This document shows, piece by piece, positions 1 to 10,675 of a DNA stretch of 64,000 nt. The stretch comes from Acanthochlamys bracteata (lineage: Eukaryota > Streptophyta > Magnoliopsida > Pandanales > Velloziaceae), in NCBI GenBank assembly GCA_019914995.1, contig CM034138.1:5219903-5283902 (forward strand), in the 5' to 3' direction. The position numbers and the translations under genes were made by a program. Every line of letters starts with the position of its first letter. The stretch's first letter is position 1. The notes under the pieces are model-generated. The model saw only the letters and a list, made by a program, of their open reading frames with translations, searched no databases and had not been told where the DNA came from.

Positions 1-802
1 TAATTAGTATTTTATTTATAAATTGTTTATTTACCGATTCTTTTACCAATCAATCACTACATTAGACTCTTTAGTCAACTTCTTTCTAAATTATTGTATA
101 ACTATTATTTTATGATTTAATATCACGTATTTGACTAATTATTTAAAAATTAGTTTTGTTTATCGCTTATACAGTAATTAGTTTAGTTTTATTGTACGAT
201 TTTGGATTGTTGCATACAACATTGTATAAATCGTACCTTTCCTACTAGGACTGAGTCCGTATGGACGATTTTGTACTTGGTAGGATTAATCCGATCTAAT
301 CCTTACATATTTGTATTATGTAGAAAGTTAAGAGTTAAAATGTTATGTAGTGCGTTAGAACCTCAATCCTGAAGTGAGTAGAAGACAATTTACCGCAGCA
401 TCATTGTATGAATATGCGCACTAAGGGTATACATCCATTCCTAATAATTTATTTGTATGTAGTTGGCTTCGTGCAACGAAGGACTTGTATCTTTTTAATA
501 TCCTACTATGTAATTTTGCTTTTTGAGTATGTATTTTGAGACATTAAAAGATATTGTTAGGCTACGTAAGGCCAAGAGTTCGTTTGTTAGAAAGATTGGT
601 GATTGATTTCGTTATTCTATGTTGGGTTTTTTCTCTTGATATCCTACATCATCATATATATGATGCTGTAAGTGAATTTTATATTGATGTTATTGAGTTT
701 TTCCTCTTGAATTTTAGTGGATTTTCCCCCTACACTTTTGAATATTTTGCCGCGTGTTGGTTTTTGTATTTGGGCTAGGTTTTGCTTAGGAGATATCACA
801 TC
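1..802. other. AT-rich intergenic DNA, no gene seen
   Basis: No convincing coding region. The 74-codon frame at 554-778 has the composition of random AT-rich DNA (F, L, I and Y rich) and matches no family I know. No transposon ends were recognised. Confidence 0.5.
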
Positions 803-950
803 GAAGAAATTAATCAAGATAAGACATTTGAAAAATCCGAGCCATACACTAGAAATCCAAATCTAAATTCAAGCTAATGGATTTAAAACTCTCTAGTATA
901 TTAATCTATTTCTTATATTATCTTTATTCAATATGAAATTAATCCACTCA
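803..950. repeat. Diverged repeat, copy 1 of 2
   Basis: This stretch aligns by eye with 1431-1594. Both start with GAAGAART, continue through an 'AACTCTCTARTATATTA' block, and end with ATATRAAATTAATC. The copies are diverged and differ by small indels, so the duplication is old. It resembles dispersed intergenic plant repeats, but I cannot assign a family. Confidence 0.45.
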
Positions 951-1212
951 TTTTTAAATCCTACAATCTCTCTCAAGAGTGAGTCACATATTATTTTTCT
1001 CACTAAGCACTTATTGTGCACGGAGTACGTCAATCGCTTACAGTCTCAACTATTTGGCTCCGAGCATCATTGCTTCAAACCAAGAGTTAGTTCTCAAAAT
1101 CCAATTTGTTCTAAACCCTCACTCGCTATGTGAAAACTGACTAGCCACGCTGCTCTACCCTACTAATTGCACTATAAATTAGAGTTCAATTTTCTCATCT
1201 ACACCGTTTTTG

Positions 1213-1284
1213 CGCAACAAAGATCCAAACATTAGAATTCAACTTGTTCGCAACAAGGATCCAACTATTGGAGTCCAACTTGTT
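1213..1284. repeat. 36-bp tandem repeat, two copies
   Basis: Two adjacent 36-bp units (1213-1248 and 1249-1284) both start CGCAACAARGATCCAA and end CAACTTGTT, with a few mismatches. It lies between the two diverged repeat copies at 803 and 1431. Confidence 0.8.
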
Positions 1285-1430
1285 ATAAATTCTTGCTCAT
1301 ATTATGTGAAAGTTTATGTAAAACACATTGCTTTTAACCTGCACAATTATTACCAGTAAGAACTATTATGTTAATTGAGTTCTCAGTTAAACCATTGGCT
1401 CTTATACTATTATTGAAACAGTACAACACT

Positions 1431-1594
1431 GAAGAAGTTACTTAAGATAAATCACATAAAGAGCCCTGCATGTATAATAGAAACAGCTCAATCTAACGCA
1501 GAAGTTTAAACTAATGAGTTTTGAACTCTCTAATATATTATCGCTCTTTTTAATTTTTATTTTATTTTTATTAAATATAAAATTAATCTACACA
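1431..1594. repeat. Diverged repeat, copy 2 of 2
   Basis: Second copy of the repeat at 803-950, in the same orientation. The best conserved parts are the central 'GAACTCTCTAATATATTA' region and the A/T-rich tail ending in AAAATTAATC. Confidence 0.45.
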
Positions 1595-2465
1595 CTATTG
1601 AATTCAATAAAATTCATTGTTAATTGCGGGATGCTGAAACAAACTATTAGACAAAGTTCATTCTTATCTTGACTTAAGCTCTTTGACTTTGACTTCGTCA
1701 TGAGGTGACAAGTATTTGACCAACTTATTTTTATTATTCATTTTTTTTACTTTGTTTGATTAGTATTACTGGCAAATCAGTTCCCAAAAATCGGTAGCAA
1801 AATTTTCTGAACTGTCGAAACAATCTGCATAGTGCACTTCCAGTTTACGGCAGCCTCTAATCTCTTGCCACGTCTACGATTTTATTTGTCTTCCGACTTA
1901 AGAACTTTTAAGAGGAAAATTCGGTGCGACTCGAGTCAACCGGCACCAACTGGTGCGTCCATATTATAATTTCTCAATCACAATCCTAATCGACTCACCA
2001 CTAGCAGGCATTCCAGATCATGACCCACCGCACGCTTCTTCTCCCCCTCGTACACACGTTCATTTTTGTGTCCAAGCAATAAGAAGGAAAACGTCAAACT
2101 GAATTTTCAATAGTGGAAGAAAACTGCGTAAGCAAATTTGTCTCTATATATTCCCTTTTTTAAAATTAGTACATTTGCTGTTTCTATGAAAGTTAAAAAT
2201 TAAACTACCCTAGAAAAAGTTAAAATTAAATTATCTTTGAGCCTATTTCATATGTCTGCTTTAATGTAATGAACTCCTCGGTAAATCAAATTGCGCGAGA
2301 CCATTTACAGTAAATTATTATCTTTTATATTTAATTGAGTCTAGGTATCCTTTAAAATTGTGTGATTTTATATATTCTCTAATTATTGTTATTTGCTATT
2401 CCGTTATCATTCTTTTATAAAAAAGAGGCTATTTTATGTTATTAATTCCTCTTGTATACAAACAT
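1595..2465. other. Intergenic DNA upstream of the DUF1645 gene
   Basis: No ORF or element recognised. It probably includes distal promoter sequence of the gene starting at 2958, but no particular element can be defended. Confidence 0.4.
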
Positions 2466-2477
2466 GCATATATAAAG
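2466..2477 (+). promoter_or_regulatory. Possible TATA element of the DUF1645 gene
   Basis: The sequence CATATATAAAGG is a good TATA-box match, overlapping a CATGCATA (RY-like) motif just upstream. It lies about 480 bp before the ATG at 2958, which would need a long leader or a leader intron. A closer TATA-less start inside the pyrimidine-rich stretch is equally possible. Confidence 0.25.
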
Positions 2478-2552
2478 GAGAGCTTTGTTAAGCAGAACTG
2501 CGAATGTAAACGCATAACTGGGCACTACACATGATGACATGACATGAATGGA

Positions 2553-2604
2553 AAACTAAAAAAAAAGTACAATAAATTAAACTAAAAAAGAAGATACAAT
2601 AATT
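2553..2604. repeat. 26-bp tandem repeat, two copies
   Basis: Two adjacent A-rich units of 26 bp (2553-2578 and 2579-2604) share AAACTAAAAAA, then ACAATAA and TT. It is probably a slippage product in the promoter region. Confidence 0.6.
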
Positions 2605-2744
2605 AAACTAGGCGCATAAAATTGTAACACGCTTTAGAACAGTATCCGAAAATGCAAAACAAATACCTAATATGATTTTATTGCCACCGGCGCATTCAGG
2701 TCTATCCTGCAAAAACCTCTAGGGAAAGTAGAACAAAAAGGAAC

Positions 2745-2957
2745 TACCCATCTACCATTCGGTTTCGCGTCTCTCAAGTTCTCCTTATCACTGGGTCCAC
2801 CTTCCCTCTTTCTTCCACTTTTATTAACGCCGCCTCGCTTCATTTTTTCCCTCCTCCTCCCAACCCTTCATCTTCCTTCCTCGTTCTTAAAAAATCATCA
2901 AAACCTTGTTCAAATCCATTATCCATACAGCTGAGCGTTAGCAAAATTTCAATTCTC
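2745..2957 (+). promoter_or_regulatory. Pyrimidine-rich 5' leader of the DUF1645 gene
   Basis: The stretch before the ATG changes from AT-rich to strongly C/T-rich on the plus strand (repeated CCTCCTCC, CTTCCTTCC and TCTTTC runs). This is typical of plant core promoters (Y patches) and 5' UTRs. No upstream ATG was noticed in the last 100 bp. The transcription start cannot be fixed from sequence alone. Confidence 0.5.
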
Positions 2958-3896
2958 ATGCATCAACACCAGCTGCAAGAGCAGCAACAGCAGCAGCTGG
3001 AATCGTACTCATCATCAGTTTCAGTAGCTTGTTCTGCTGCTGCTGTTGACGCGTCGTGCCCGAGATTTCGAGAAATCGGTTCGCCTCAGAAAATCTCCGC
3101 CGCAATTGATACTAATCCCCAACTCCATCAAACCGTCAAAAACGACGACGAAAATAATTCGTCTTCGGAATTCGAATTTTCTTTCGCCGTGCGTGATCCT
3201 GAAGATCAACTAGTAATCATAGATGCCGATGAAATCTTTCTTGATGGACGGATTAAACCTATATACCCTGTTTTCAACAGAGACCTTCTGTTGGTACCTG
3301 ATGAAGAAGAAACCGTTGTCGGAGAAGAAGAAGAGGAGAACAAGCCGCAGCAACCGCAGAGATTACCTCTGCATCGACTACTGTTAGAAGAGAGAGAAGC
3401 TTTAATGGTGAGATCGGGCTCTGTTTCGAGCTCGTCGGAGGCCGACGATCTTGACGGTGTTCCACCGGAGAGCTACTGCGTATGGGCACCACCACCTGCT
3501 GCTGATAGATTGTCCCGGAAAAGCAGATCGACGGGGTCATCTTTACGGTGGAGATTACGCGATCTCGTTGTCGGCAGGAGTCACAGCGACGGCAAGGAGA
3601 AGTTCGTTTTCTTCTCCGCCGATGCCGCCAACCAACACAATAGTTCCAAGAGAGAAACTATTACTGTTGATACTAATTCGAATTCGAAGAACTACAGTAA
3701 ATTAGAATTGAAGAGCTCGAAGAAGGAGATGAAAGAGAAGAAGGAAATCGACGTGGCTACGGCTGACCGGATTTTTTATTCGAAAGCCGAGAAAGGCGGT
3801 GGCGGTGCTCGGAAAAGTTACTTACCTTACAAGCCTGATCTAGTTGGGTTCTTAGCAAATATGAATGGGGTGAAACGTTCGCACCGTCCATTTTAG
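2958..3896 (+). CDS. DUF1645 family protein, intronless
   Basis: A 312-residue plant-specific protein of the DUF1645 family, the only intact gene I can defend in the window. The N-terminus is Q-rich (residues 5-14). The family signatures follow in order: EFEFSFAVRD at 71-80; ADEIFLDGRIKPIYPVFN at about 90-107; an acidic linker (about 115-128); YCVWAP at 173-178; a serine and basic segment with SLRWRLRDLVVGRSHSDGK at 195-213 running into FVFF; a lysine-rich region (250-263); and the C-terminal block RKSYLPYKPDLVGFLANMNG at 285-304 ending RSHRPF. One uninterrupted frame matches the usual single-exon structure and length of the family. The ATG at 2958 is the first in frame after the pyrimidine-rich leader. 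The molecular function is unknown. A rice member, OsSGL, is reported to affect stress tolerance and grain length, and basic segments are often taken as nuclear signals; a regulatory role here is inference. Frames on the opposite strand are shadows. Confidence 0.93.
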   Translation: MHQHQLQEQQQQQLESYSSSVSVACSAAAVDASCPRFREIGSPQKISAAIDTNPQLHQTVKNDDENNSSSEFEFSFAVRDPEDQLVIIDADEIFLDGRIKPIYPVFNRDLLLVPDEEETVVGEEEEENKPQQPQRLPLHRLLLEEREALMVRSGSVSSSSEADDLDGVPPESYCVWAPPPAADRLSRKSRSTGSSLRWRLRDLVVGRSHSDGKEKFVFFSADAANQHNSSKRETITVDTNSNSKNYSKLELKSSKKEMKEKKEIDVATADRIFYSKAEKGGGGARKSYLPYKPDLVGFLANMNGVKRSHRPF

Positions 3897-4668
3897 GGGG
3901 CCATTGAATTTTCATTTTTTCACTGCTTTCTCGTTTTTAGGTGATGGTGATGTTTCTTGCTTTGGTTGTGTAATTAATTACAAGTAAGTAGTGTTAATTA
4001 ATGGCAGTTGAGTGCGTTATTTTAGGTGCTTTATTTGTTTGGTGGGTGATAAAAGTGTGAATTTTTAATTTATATTTCTGTTTGATGTAAATTATTTTGT
4101 GTTTGGTAATGTAAGTAGGATTTAATGTTGTATGTATAGTTGCTTAGTTTAATATCACGATGTGCTACGATAGCAAAGAGTGCGAGTGCATGCTAATCAC
4201 AAGATTTTGTTTAATTAAGATATTTTGAATTAAGTTTTGATATGAAGTAATGAAGAGCTTACATAATCATTGACTTACTCGCCTGAATATTAGGTTTATG
4301 TTAACATACAGATTCACTATTTTGTAAAGCAAGAGGATTTGGTATTGTGGATGCTTTTACAGTGAAGAATGTTGGTTCTGTGCAAATAGCTTTGTTGTAA
4401 TGTTGTGATGTTTGCTTATTTGTGCAAGTTATCTTCATTTATTGCTAAGAAGGCAGATTTATTATAGCTTCAGGAGATGTTGGTTGTTTTAATTGAGAAA
4501 GTATATGTTCTGTCGTTTCAAGCATGGGGTTTGACATTTGGGAGGTATGGCTGACATAATATATAAGATACATAACAACTGAAGTTGACTTCATGAAAAT
4601 AAGAGAACTTGTATCTTAATAATACACATCCAATAGGAGCAATCATGAACAATATAAGTTGCGCTTAA
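3897..4668. other. 3' UTR and downstream intergenic DNA
   Basis: T-rich DNA after the stop codon with TTTGT/TGTAA-type sequences typical of plant 3' ends (about 4050-4140), but no clear polyadenylation signal can be singled out. No other feature is seen up to the MITE at 4669. Confidence 0.4.
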
Positions 4669-4928
4669 GGGGGCGTTTGGGATTACTTATGAAATGGAAC
4701 TTTTGTAAAATGAAAGGTATTTTTGTCCTTTTTGAAAAACGAGCTCTATTTTTTTTACTTCCAAAAAAATAATAAAAATATGTAATAAAAAGATCTCACT
4801 CAGTAGAATTTTTCTACACTTTCTAAATTTTTAAATAAATTTTTTATATACTTATAAAATATATATTGAAAAACGTGAAATGGAGAATTGAAAAGTAGGG
4901 TTGGGGATAAGCTGAACCAAACAGCCCC
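4669..4928. mobile_element. Tourist-like MITE (PIF/Harbinger type)
   Basis: A 260-bp AT-rich element with terminal inverted repeats GGGGGCGTTTGG (left) and CCAAACAGCCCC (right), flanked on both sides by TAA (4666-4668 and 4929-4931). A TAA/TTA target duplication with GGG...TTTGG ends is characteristic of Tourist-like MITEs mobilised by PIF/Harbinger transposases. It has no coding capacity. Confidence 0.82.
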
Positions 4929-4931
4929 TAA

Positions 4932-5574
4932 GTAGCTTGTAACAAAGGAATAGTGGGACTTCTTTTTATAAGTAGTTTGTAGAATAGGAAAGTAGGAGCA
5001 ATCAACGTCTATGCAGGGTCATTTGATCGAGCTGAAGTTGTGCGAAATTTTTTATTTTTGCGAAGGTTTTTTAAACAACGAGTTAGGGTGTGCTCCTTTT
5101 ATCTTCACAAAATTACTTCATTCTATTGAAAAATTAATTTCAACTTATTTTAAGCTGCACAAAAGAATACAAAGAATTACTTTTAACTCATTTTATAATA
5201 ACTCATGTTTGGCAAAACACCTCCTCCTCAATTCCTCAATTCGAGTCTCCTCACAATGACAACACACTATAAATTCATAGACTTCGTAAAGTCCCTCCGG
5301 CTGCAATGTGCAGCCTTCGCAAAGACCTAACAAAACCGCTAATCTAAACCTTGATAGCCAATTAGAGAACTCGCAAGTTCATTGCAACTTTCTCAAAAGG
5401 TACAAAGTGAATCGCGAATTTAGTACAAGTAATCTCTGTTACAATAATATCTAGCCATACATTGGAAGGCACGAGCGATTTCATACAAATGAAATAAGAC
5501 AACTAAGTACTTGAGTAGGCTCTCGATTTGAAGATATTCTCCTTGTGTGCAGCAATAGAGTATTTCTGTTTTTC
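4932..5574. other. Intergenic DNA, nothing recognised
   Basis: The 82-codon frame at 5011-5259 has no family resemblance and AT-rich random composition. No repeat ends were found. Confidence 0.4.
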
Positions 5575-5577
5575 TTA

Positions 5578-5816
5578 GGGCGTGTTTACCTTGTGGATGA
5601 AGTGAGTTTTTTTGAAACTCACTTCACCCAAATTAAAAAATCAAATAAAATATTAAAAATATTTAATAAAAAATAAAATTATTTATTAATAAAATATTTA
5701 TAGTAAGTATTAAAAAAATTTTATTAATAAAATAATTTTATTTAAATTTTTGTATATATTTTATGTTGGAAGTGAGTTTCAAAAAAACTCACTTTGGGGT
5801 GTTGGTAAACACGCCC
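5578..5816. mobile_element. Tourist-like MITE with palindromic subterminal arms
   Basis: A 239-bp element with perfect 13-bp inverted ends GGGCGTGTTTACC / GGTAAACACGCCC, flanked by TTA on both sides (5575-5577 and 5817-5819). Just inside each end lies a self-complementary arm, AGTGAGTTT...AAACTCACT. The arms are also inverted copies of each other, so the element can fold in more than one way. The intact TIRs and target duplication suggest a fairly recent insertion. The core is almost pure A/T. The element at 9888 belongs to the same family. Confidence 0.9.
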
Positions 5817-5819
5817 TTA

Positions 5820-7480
5820 GTGTAATTATCTTGCTATGGTCAATACTTCAATTATAGTGAAGTTTCTTCCTTCATCTCAGGCCCAAATCTGCACTAATGA
5901 ATAAACTTCCAACAGTTAGGGAGAATGCATGGCAATATCAAGAGAAACAGACTACCTTCACAAGTTCCAGCAATAGTGTTTCCTTCTCTGAAAATTCTTT
6001 TCTTGGCTAGTCATTGCCTAGGAAGACTTCCTTAGGGTCTCATGAACGTCTCCTCAAAGTTTGAAGTAAATCTGGCTTCCAATGAAGTTGCAAATTCATC
6101 TAACGGCTCTGAGTGTATTGTAGGTTTTCTACTGCCATGTCATCCAAATATTCTGCCAGATTTATGCAAATAACCAGTGATCTCTTTCCAAAGAAATAAT
6201 CCTCAGGATGTCCTCTACAGTTTACGTATAGAGATCTGATCAAAATTTGAGCGGATGGACAATATAAATATGATTGCTTGAATTAGATCCGTTAGAAGTT
6301 GTCTTCATGTTGGATTCGTTCATTTTTTGTAGATTTGCTAATTATTCTCTAATTGACCTTGCTAGTAAATATTCTAAATGTACTCATGATTGGTCTAACA
6401 TATCTAGAGTTACTTGCAACCAGTTGGCACGATCAAATAAACAAAAACTGGCTCGAGTATGAACATATATCATAGCTTTGCATTTTTTAGTAACTAGGTT
6501 TGTCCAAAAGGTTTGTCCAGCCTTGATTCTAATTCTTCTAAACTTCGTAAGTGGATATACTTGGCTTAGATTTAGACTGTAGATAGCATTTAATGTAAAC
6601 TTTCAGTAGAAAAAAATAAAATTTCAAAATATAACAAGAGCTGAGAAATATGAAGTTTGCAAATCTGATTAGTTCACTCGGCTGCGTCTAAGAACTGCAG
6701 GAGCAAACAGCGAACTTTTTCGGATTTTGTAAAATGTGATAGTCTAATGAATGCTTTCTGATGTTGACTATAACATTTTTAAGATGTCTGCTATCCATAT
6801 AAAAGTTTACCTGAGTAGAAACATATTGCATTTGCCATATACTATCTAGAGGCGCTGCTCAGAGTTTTCTTTGTGAGCAGCCAATTTCACGAAATTTGTC
6901 AGTATCTGATACTTGATAGAATCCCATCTTATTTTTGTGAGTATAGCATCTTTTAACTGAAATAAAAATCTACATTTGATGAGCTAGGTTGAAAAATATG
7001 AGCGTGCAAAGTTAGCTTCCCAATGGCTCGGATCCAATTTCTATGTGTTCAAAGCCTAATAATGATTCTCAAATATGTGTTATCATCAAAATATTAGAAT
7101 TTCGACAATCTATCATTTTTGGATAATGATAAAATGCTTAGAGAATTATTTATTAGCTTAGAGTAAGAACACGTCAAAGTCCATGTGTGCTTCCTAGTAG
7201 TAACAACTATAGTGATCTTCATATCTCAATAGCTTAATGTGCAACTATAGAAATATCATTATCATATTCAGTGACTAACAACATCCATATTTATTGTATG
7301 CTTAGAGTAAGAACAGCAAATTAATTTTCGATCAGGTAAAGATTAAAAGCATAACATTCACTCAGTAATACACAACATACTAAAATATTTAAAGCACAAA
7401 ATAAGTTGCTGCAAGCTAACTTCGAAAAGGCCACAATATAAGACTTAAAACAGAAATGCAACGATAAATTAAGCAAAATG
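5820..7480. other. Intergenic DNA, nothing recognised
   Basis: No ORF with coding character, no inverted-repeat element and no RNA gene was recognised in this 1.6 kb. Short frames such as 6274-6462 look random. Confidence 0.4.
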
Positions 7481-7625
7481 GAAAATTCAAGCATCTAGAA
7501 AACACAAAACAGAGTCGTGTAACTTTCTCACTCCTTTGAACCAGCTCCTTGATCCTTATATGCATTCCGCTAAATGTCTTTAGGCAGTGTCTCCAAGGGT
7601 ATAAAGTTTCAGGCAGCTTGGTTAT

Positions 7626-7868
7626 CTAATTCTTGAGATCCTTTAAGTGATCAAATGGTACCCATAGTATTTGTGATGATGCAGTTGCTGGTTCACTAGA
7701 CTGAGCTTGTTGTCCAGTGGGTATTTCTTGCTGAGCTGGTGGTCCTAGTTGCTGCTGGATTGCTGGTGCTTGTACAGAGTCCATAGAGTCATCTCCACAG
7801 AGTCTCTTGATGAACTTTGAATTCAATATAAATAAATTACTTTGCATTATGTCATTGTACTTGTCCAA
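7626..7868 (-). pseudogene. Exon-like Q/P-rich fragment, unidentified
   Basis: An 80-codon minus-strand frame. Residues 1-25 look like ordinary protein (NSKFIKRLCGDD at about 16-27), and 32-66 are rich in Q, P, A and S (QAPAIQQQLGPPAQQEIP). Codon-level composition is much less AT-biased than the surroundings, which is why I keep it. Upstream on the minus strand the frame continues a few codons to an AG at about 7880, so it could be a terminal exon with the TAA stop at 7626. A GC-richer leader-like segment lies upstream on the same strand at 8.74-9.16 kb. I do not recognise the family. It may be a gene remnant or part of a mobile element. Confidence 0.3.
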
Positions 7869-7879
7869 AGGTACACCTT

Positions 7880-8735
7880 TTAGTAGATTTTTGTGTCAAT
7901 GCTAGCACACGAAAAATGTTTGTTTCTATATTGGGCTATGCTCACTACATGTCAACACATGATGCTACGAAGGTTTGAAGGTAGGCACTCAATCAATCTC
8001 CATAGCACATAAGGATCAAAATGATGAGGTTAAAATTATCTATAAAAATTCTGTTGACTCTATCCTAATTTGCCACGTAAGTGCACAGTTATCGTATACC
8101 GTATAATAAATAGTAAGTTCAATCAAAGGGACTAAAGCTAACTCTAAGTCAAACTAATGTCACAAACTATGTAATAAATGGAATATGGTTTATCAAAATT
8201 CAAATATGTATGCAAATTAAAATCAAATTAACAAACAGCGGATTACTTTAAAAACAGATACGACAAAATAACTGAAATTTTAGAATCCAGCACTAGTGTT
8301 ATTTGCTTGATTCCTTAAACAAGTGTGATTTTTATTATTGACTATTGTGAAAATTTTGTACCTAATAATTTGATTCAGTCCTTAGGTCAGATTTCTCATT
8401 ATGATTCTAACTTTGATCCAGTTTACAATCATATAGCTATTAATTTAGTCTAACTTTGGTCCAGTTCAGAATTAAACTAGAGATGCATTAAGATCTAATA
8501 AAATCAGAAATCATATAATCATATTACTTTGATCTAGTAAACACTAATTATTTTGTTAATCCTAAAATCTAAGAATAAACACAATAATCAAAGAATTCAG
8601 ACACTAACTCGACATCTAATTTACAATTAACACAAACATTAACAACTCACAGTTTATTCAACAATCATTTATCACAACAGATTCAAAATCAAATCAATTT
8701 AAACTAGGTTTCATAGAATTTCAGTTTAGAGTTTC
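7880..8735. other. AT-rich DNA, possible intron of a minus-strand remnant
   Basis: No coding signal. On the minus strand this T-rich stretch lies between a GC-richer leader-like block (8.74-9.16 kb) and the exon-like fragment at 7626-7868, and has the look of intron sequence. This is inference only. Confidence 0.2.
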
Positions 8736-8739
8736 AATT

Positions 8740-9165
8740 TCTCATGCTATTACAGACAACAAAATTGATTGAAATAAAGATAAGAGAAGAGAAATCAAAT
8801 CTGGAGAATAGCAATGCTTGCAGTCCTCTCTGTTGCCGTTGTCTCTGTTCTCTGCGGCTCTACACACTAGCAGCGGCTCAAGCTCCCTCTCGATCTGTTG
8901 CAGTCCTCTCGATCTCTCTTGCTTTTAATACTCCTCCAATCTTTGAGTTTTTTGATGATATCATTCCAACTCAAAGACATAGACAAAGAAAGAATTCTAA
9001 TCCATCACGAAAAAAATTCCATGTAGAAATAATCGCTGATGAAATAAGCTCTCCTCCGAAAGTCTCAAAGAAAATCTAGTATAAGAAAAAGCTAAGAATC
9101 TATGTGGAGAAAATTTAGTGGAGAGGATTTCTTCTCAGCTGCAGTTTTTGCTCGCGAAGGAAGGG
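8740..9165 (-). other. GC-richer leader-like or exon-like segment
   Basis: This block is distinctly less AT-rich than its surroundings. Read on the minus strand it contains purine-rich GAGAGATCGAGAGG and CAGAGAACAGAGAC runs, like a plant 5' leader. Read on the plus strand it has an open frame of 111 codons (8744-9079) with a basic C-terminal half. Neither reading matches a family I know, so strand and nature are uncertain. Confidence 0.25.
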
Positions 9166-9884
9166 GAAAAGGGTATTTTGATTTTGGGGAGGGTCCAACT
9201 CAAAGACCCTCTGGAAACCATCCTTACTTTCCTATATCTGTAATTCTCTAACGGGTCCATTTGATGTGTGGAGCACATCTACAAATGCTTCCTTAATTGT
9301 AATGGGGCAAATCAAGAACTCTTTATTTTCTGCATTCGCAACTCATTATACTTGTATTTGTAGCTACTTTCTTGCTCGTTTCTCCAACTTGTTTTAATAA
9401 CCTAAAATTAACAAAACTTGAGACAAATCTGTTTATTATGATAAAGATTATGTTGAAAAGAGTTTTTGAATTCATATAATTATTTGTTTATCAAAACAAT
9501 CCTAAATTTAGATTTTGCTAATCCTCGAGCAAAACTAGTTTTTCATAAACCGTTCTCCTAGAACTCAAATTCTACGTAAACCTTAATCAACCACAAATTA
9601 AGGATATTCTAAGCGTAGTTTTCAAGTCAACTTCTTTTACAAACTCCCTTAACTGCATTATACAACAATTAAAATCAAATAATTCTCTCATTCAAAAAAC
9701 ATTTGCAACATACTAAAAGAATGTATAGAATCAAAGTCCATAAATTTGTTAAGAAATTATCTCTCACTGCTCGTACAATTTTTAGAGATTAAGAAAGTTA
9801 CTTCAAAAGTTGTAATCAATAAAGTCAAGCTTAGAAAGTTGTTAAAACACAAAGAAGTTCATAGCACTTTAAACTTTAAAACAA
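9166..9884. other. Intergenic DNA, nothing recognised
   Basis: AT-rich sequence without coding or repeat-end signals. The last ~20 bases before 9888 match the sequence just before 10676 and belong to the tandem duplication described there. Confidence 0.4.
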
Positions 9885-9887
9885 ATA

Positions 9888-10133
9888 GGACGTGTTTACT
9901 TTGTTTGGGTGAAGTAGAGTTTTTGAATGAAGTGGAGTTTTTAGGAGGTGAATTTAAAAAATAAAATTAAAAATTAAAAATATTTAATAAAAAATAAAAT
10001 TTTATATTAAATGTATAGTTATAGTAAGTTTTAAAAAAATTTATTAATAAAAAAATTATTTTAATTTTTGTATATATTTTATATTAAAAATGAGTTTAAA
10101 AAAGTTGAGTTTGGGATGTTGGTAAACACGCCC
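9888..10133. mobile_element. Tourist-like MITE, diverged relative of 5578-5816
   Basis: A 246-bp AT-rich element with ends GGACGTGTTTAC (left) and GGTAAACACGCCC (right). The core is shared with the 5578 element: the same GTATATATTTTAT segment, the GAGTTT...AAACTC subterminal remnants and a TGTTGGTAAACACGCCC end. It is flanked by ATA on both sides (9885-9887 and 10134-10136). The tandem copy at 10676 lacks it and shows the unoccupied site, which fixes both boundaries. The left end and arms have drifted more than in the 5578 copy, so it is older. Confidence 0.85.
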
Positions 10134-10134
10134 A

Positions 10135-10606
10135 TAAGATATACTTCAATATTGCCCTAATTTTGCACCTCTTTTAATTTTATTTAACTACTCTTTCTTT
10201 ACCTTCGCACTTTACAAAATATACACGAGCTTTTATTTTTTTTTCTCTTTCTTTACCATTTCACTTTCAAATGATTCTTTGATAACTTTGTATCTCAACT
10301 ATTCTTAAAAAATTGAAAACAAAATAACACAACATAAATAGAATACTAAAATCAATGCTAAACCTCGCATCGCATGATGATATATATAATCGCTTGTTAT
10401 AAATTATGAAATCAAATTCCTATATAAAATGTATTCAATTGCACTATATAGAATGGTAAAAGATTTTATCAACTTAATTATACACAATAGGATTTAAGAA
10501 ACGAACGTAGACTTAGAACAAGAAAATTAGACAAACAAACTCAATATTAATTCTAATCTCTAAAGATATGCTACAAAGAAGGTTTAAATTCATCATTAAA
10601 TGGAAT
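10135..10606. repeat. Tandem duplication, copy 1 (carries the MITE at its edge)
   Basis: Aligns along its length with 10676-11116, offset 541 bp. Both start TAAGRTATACT and share blocks such as ACTTTACAAARTATRCACG and ATTTTATCAACTTAATTATA. Both end in TTTAAATTCATCATTRAATGGAA. Homology extends ~20 bp to the left past the MITE inserted at 9888. Identity looks around 80-85% with many small indels. It is non-coding in all frames. Confidence 0.85.
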
Positions 10607-10675
10607 AAGGACTACAATTTGAAACATTTCACAAGTATTAGATATTATATCCCCCATATTTAACTTCAAAACGAA

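Noticed and set aside
3021-3705. Open frames on the opposite strand and in another frame within the DUF1645 gene
   Set aside because: They lack family motifs, while the 2958-3896 frame contains all DUF1645 blocks. They are shadows of its codon composition.
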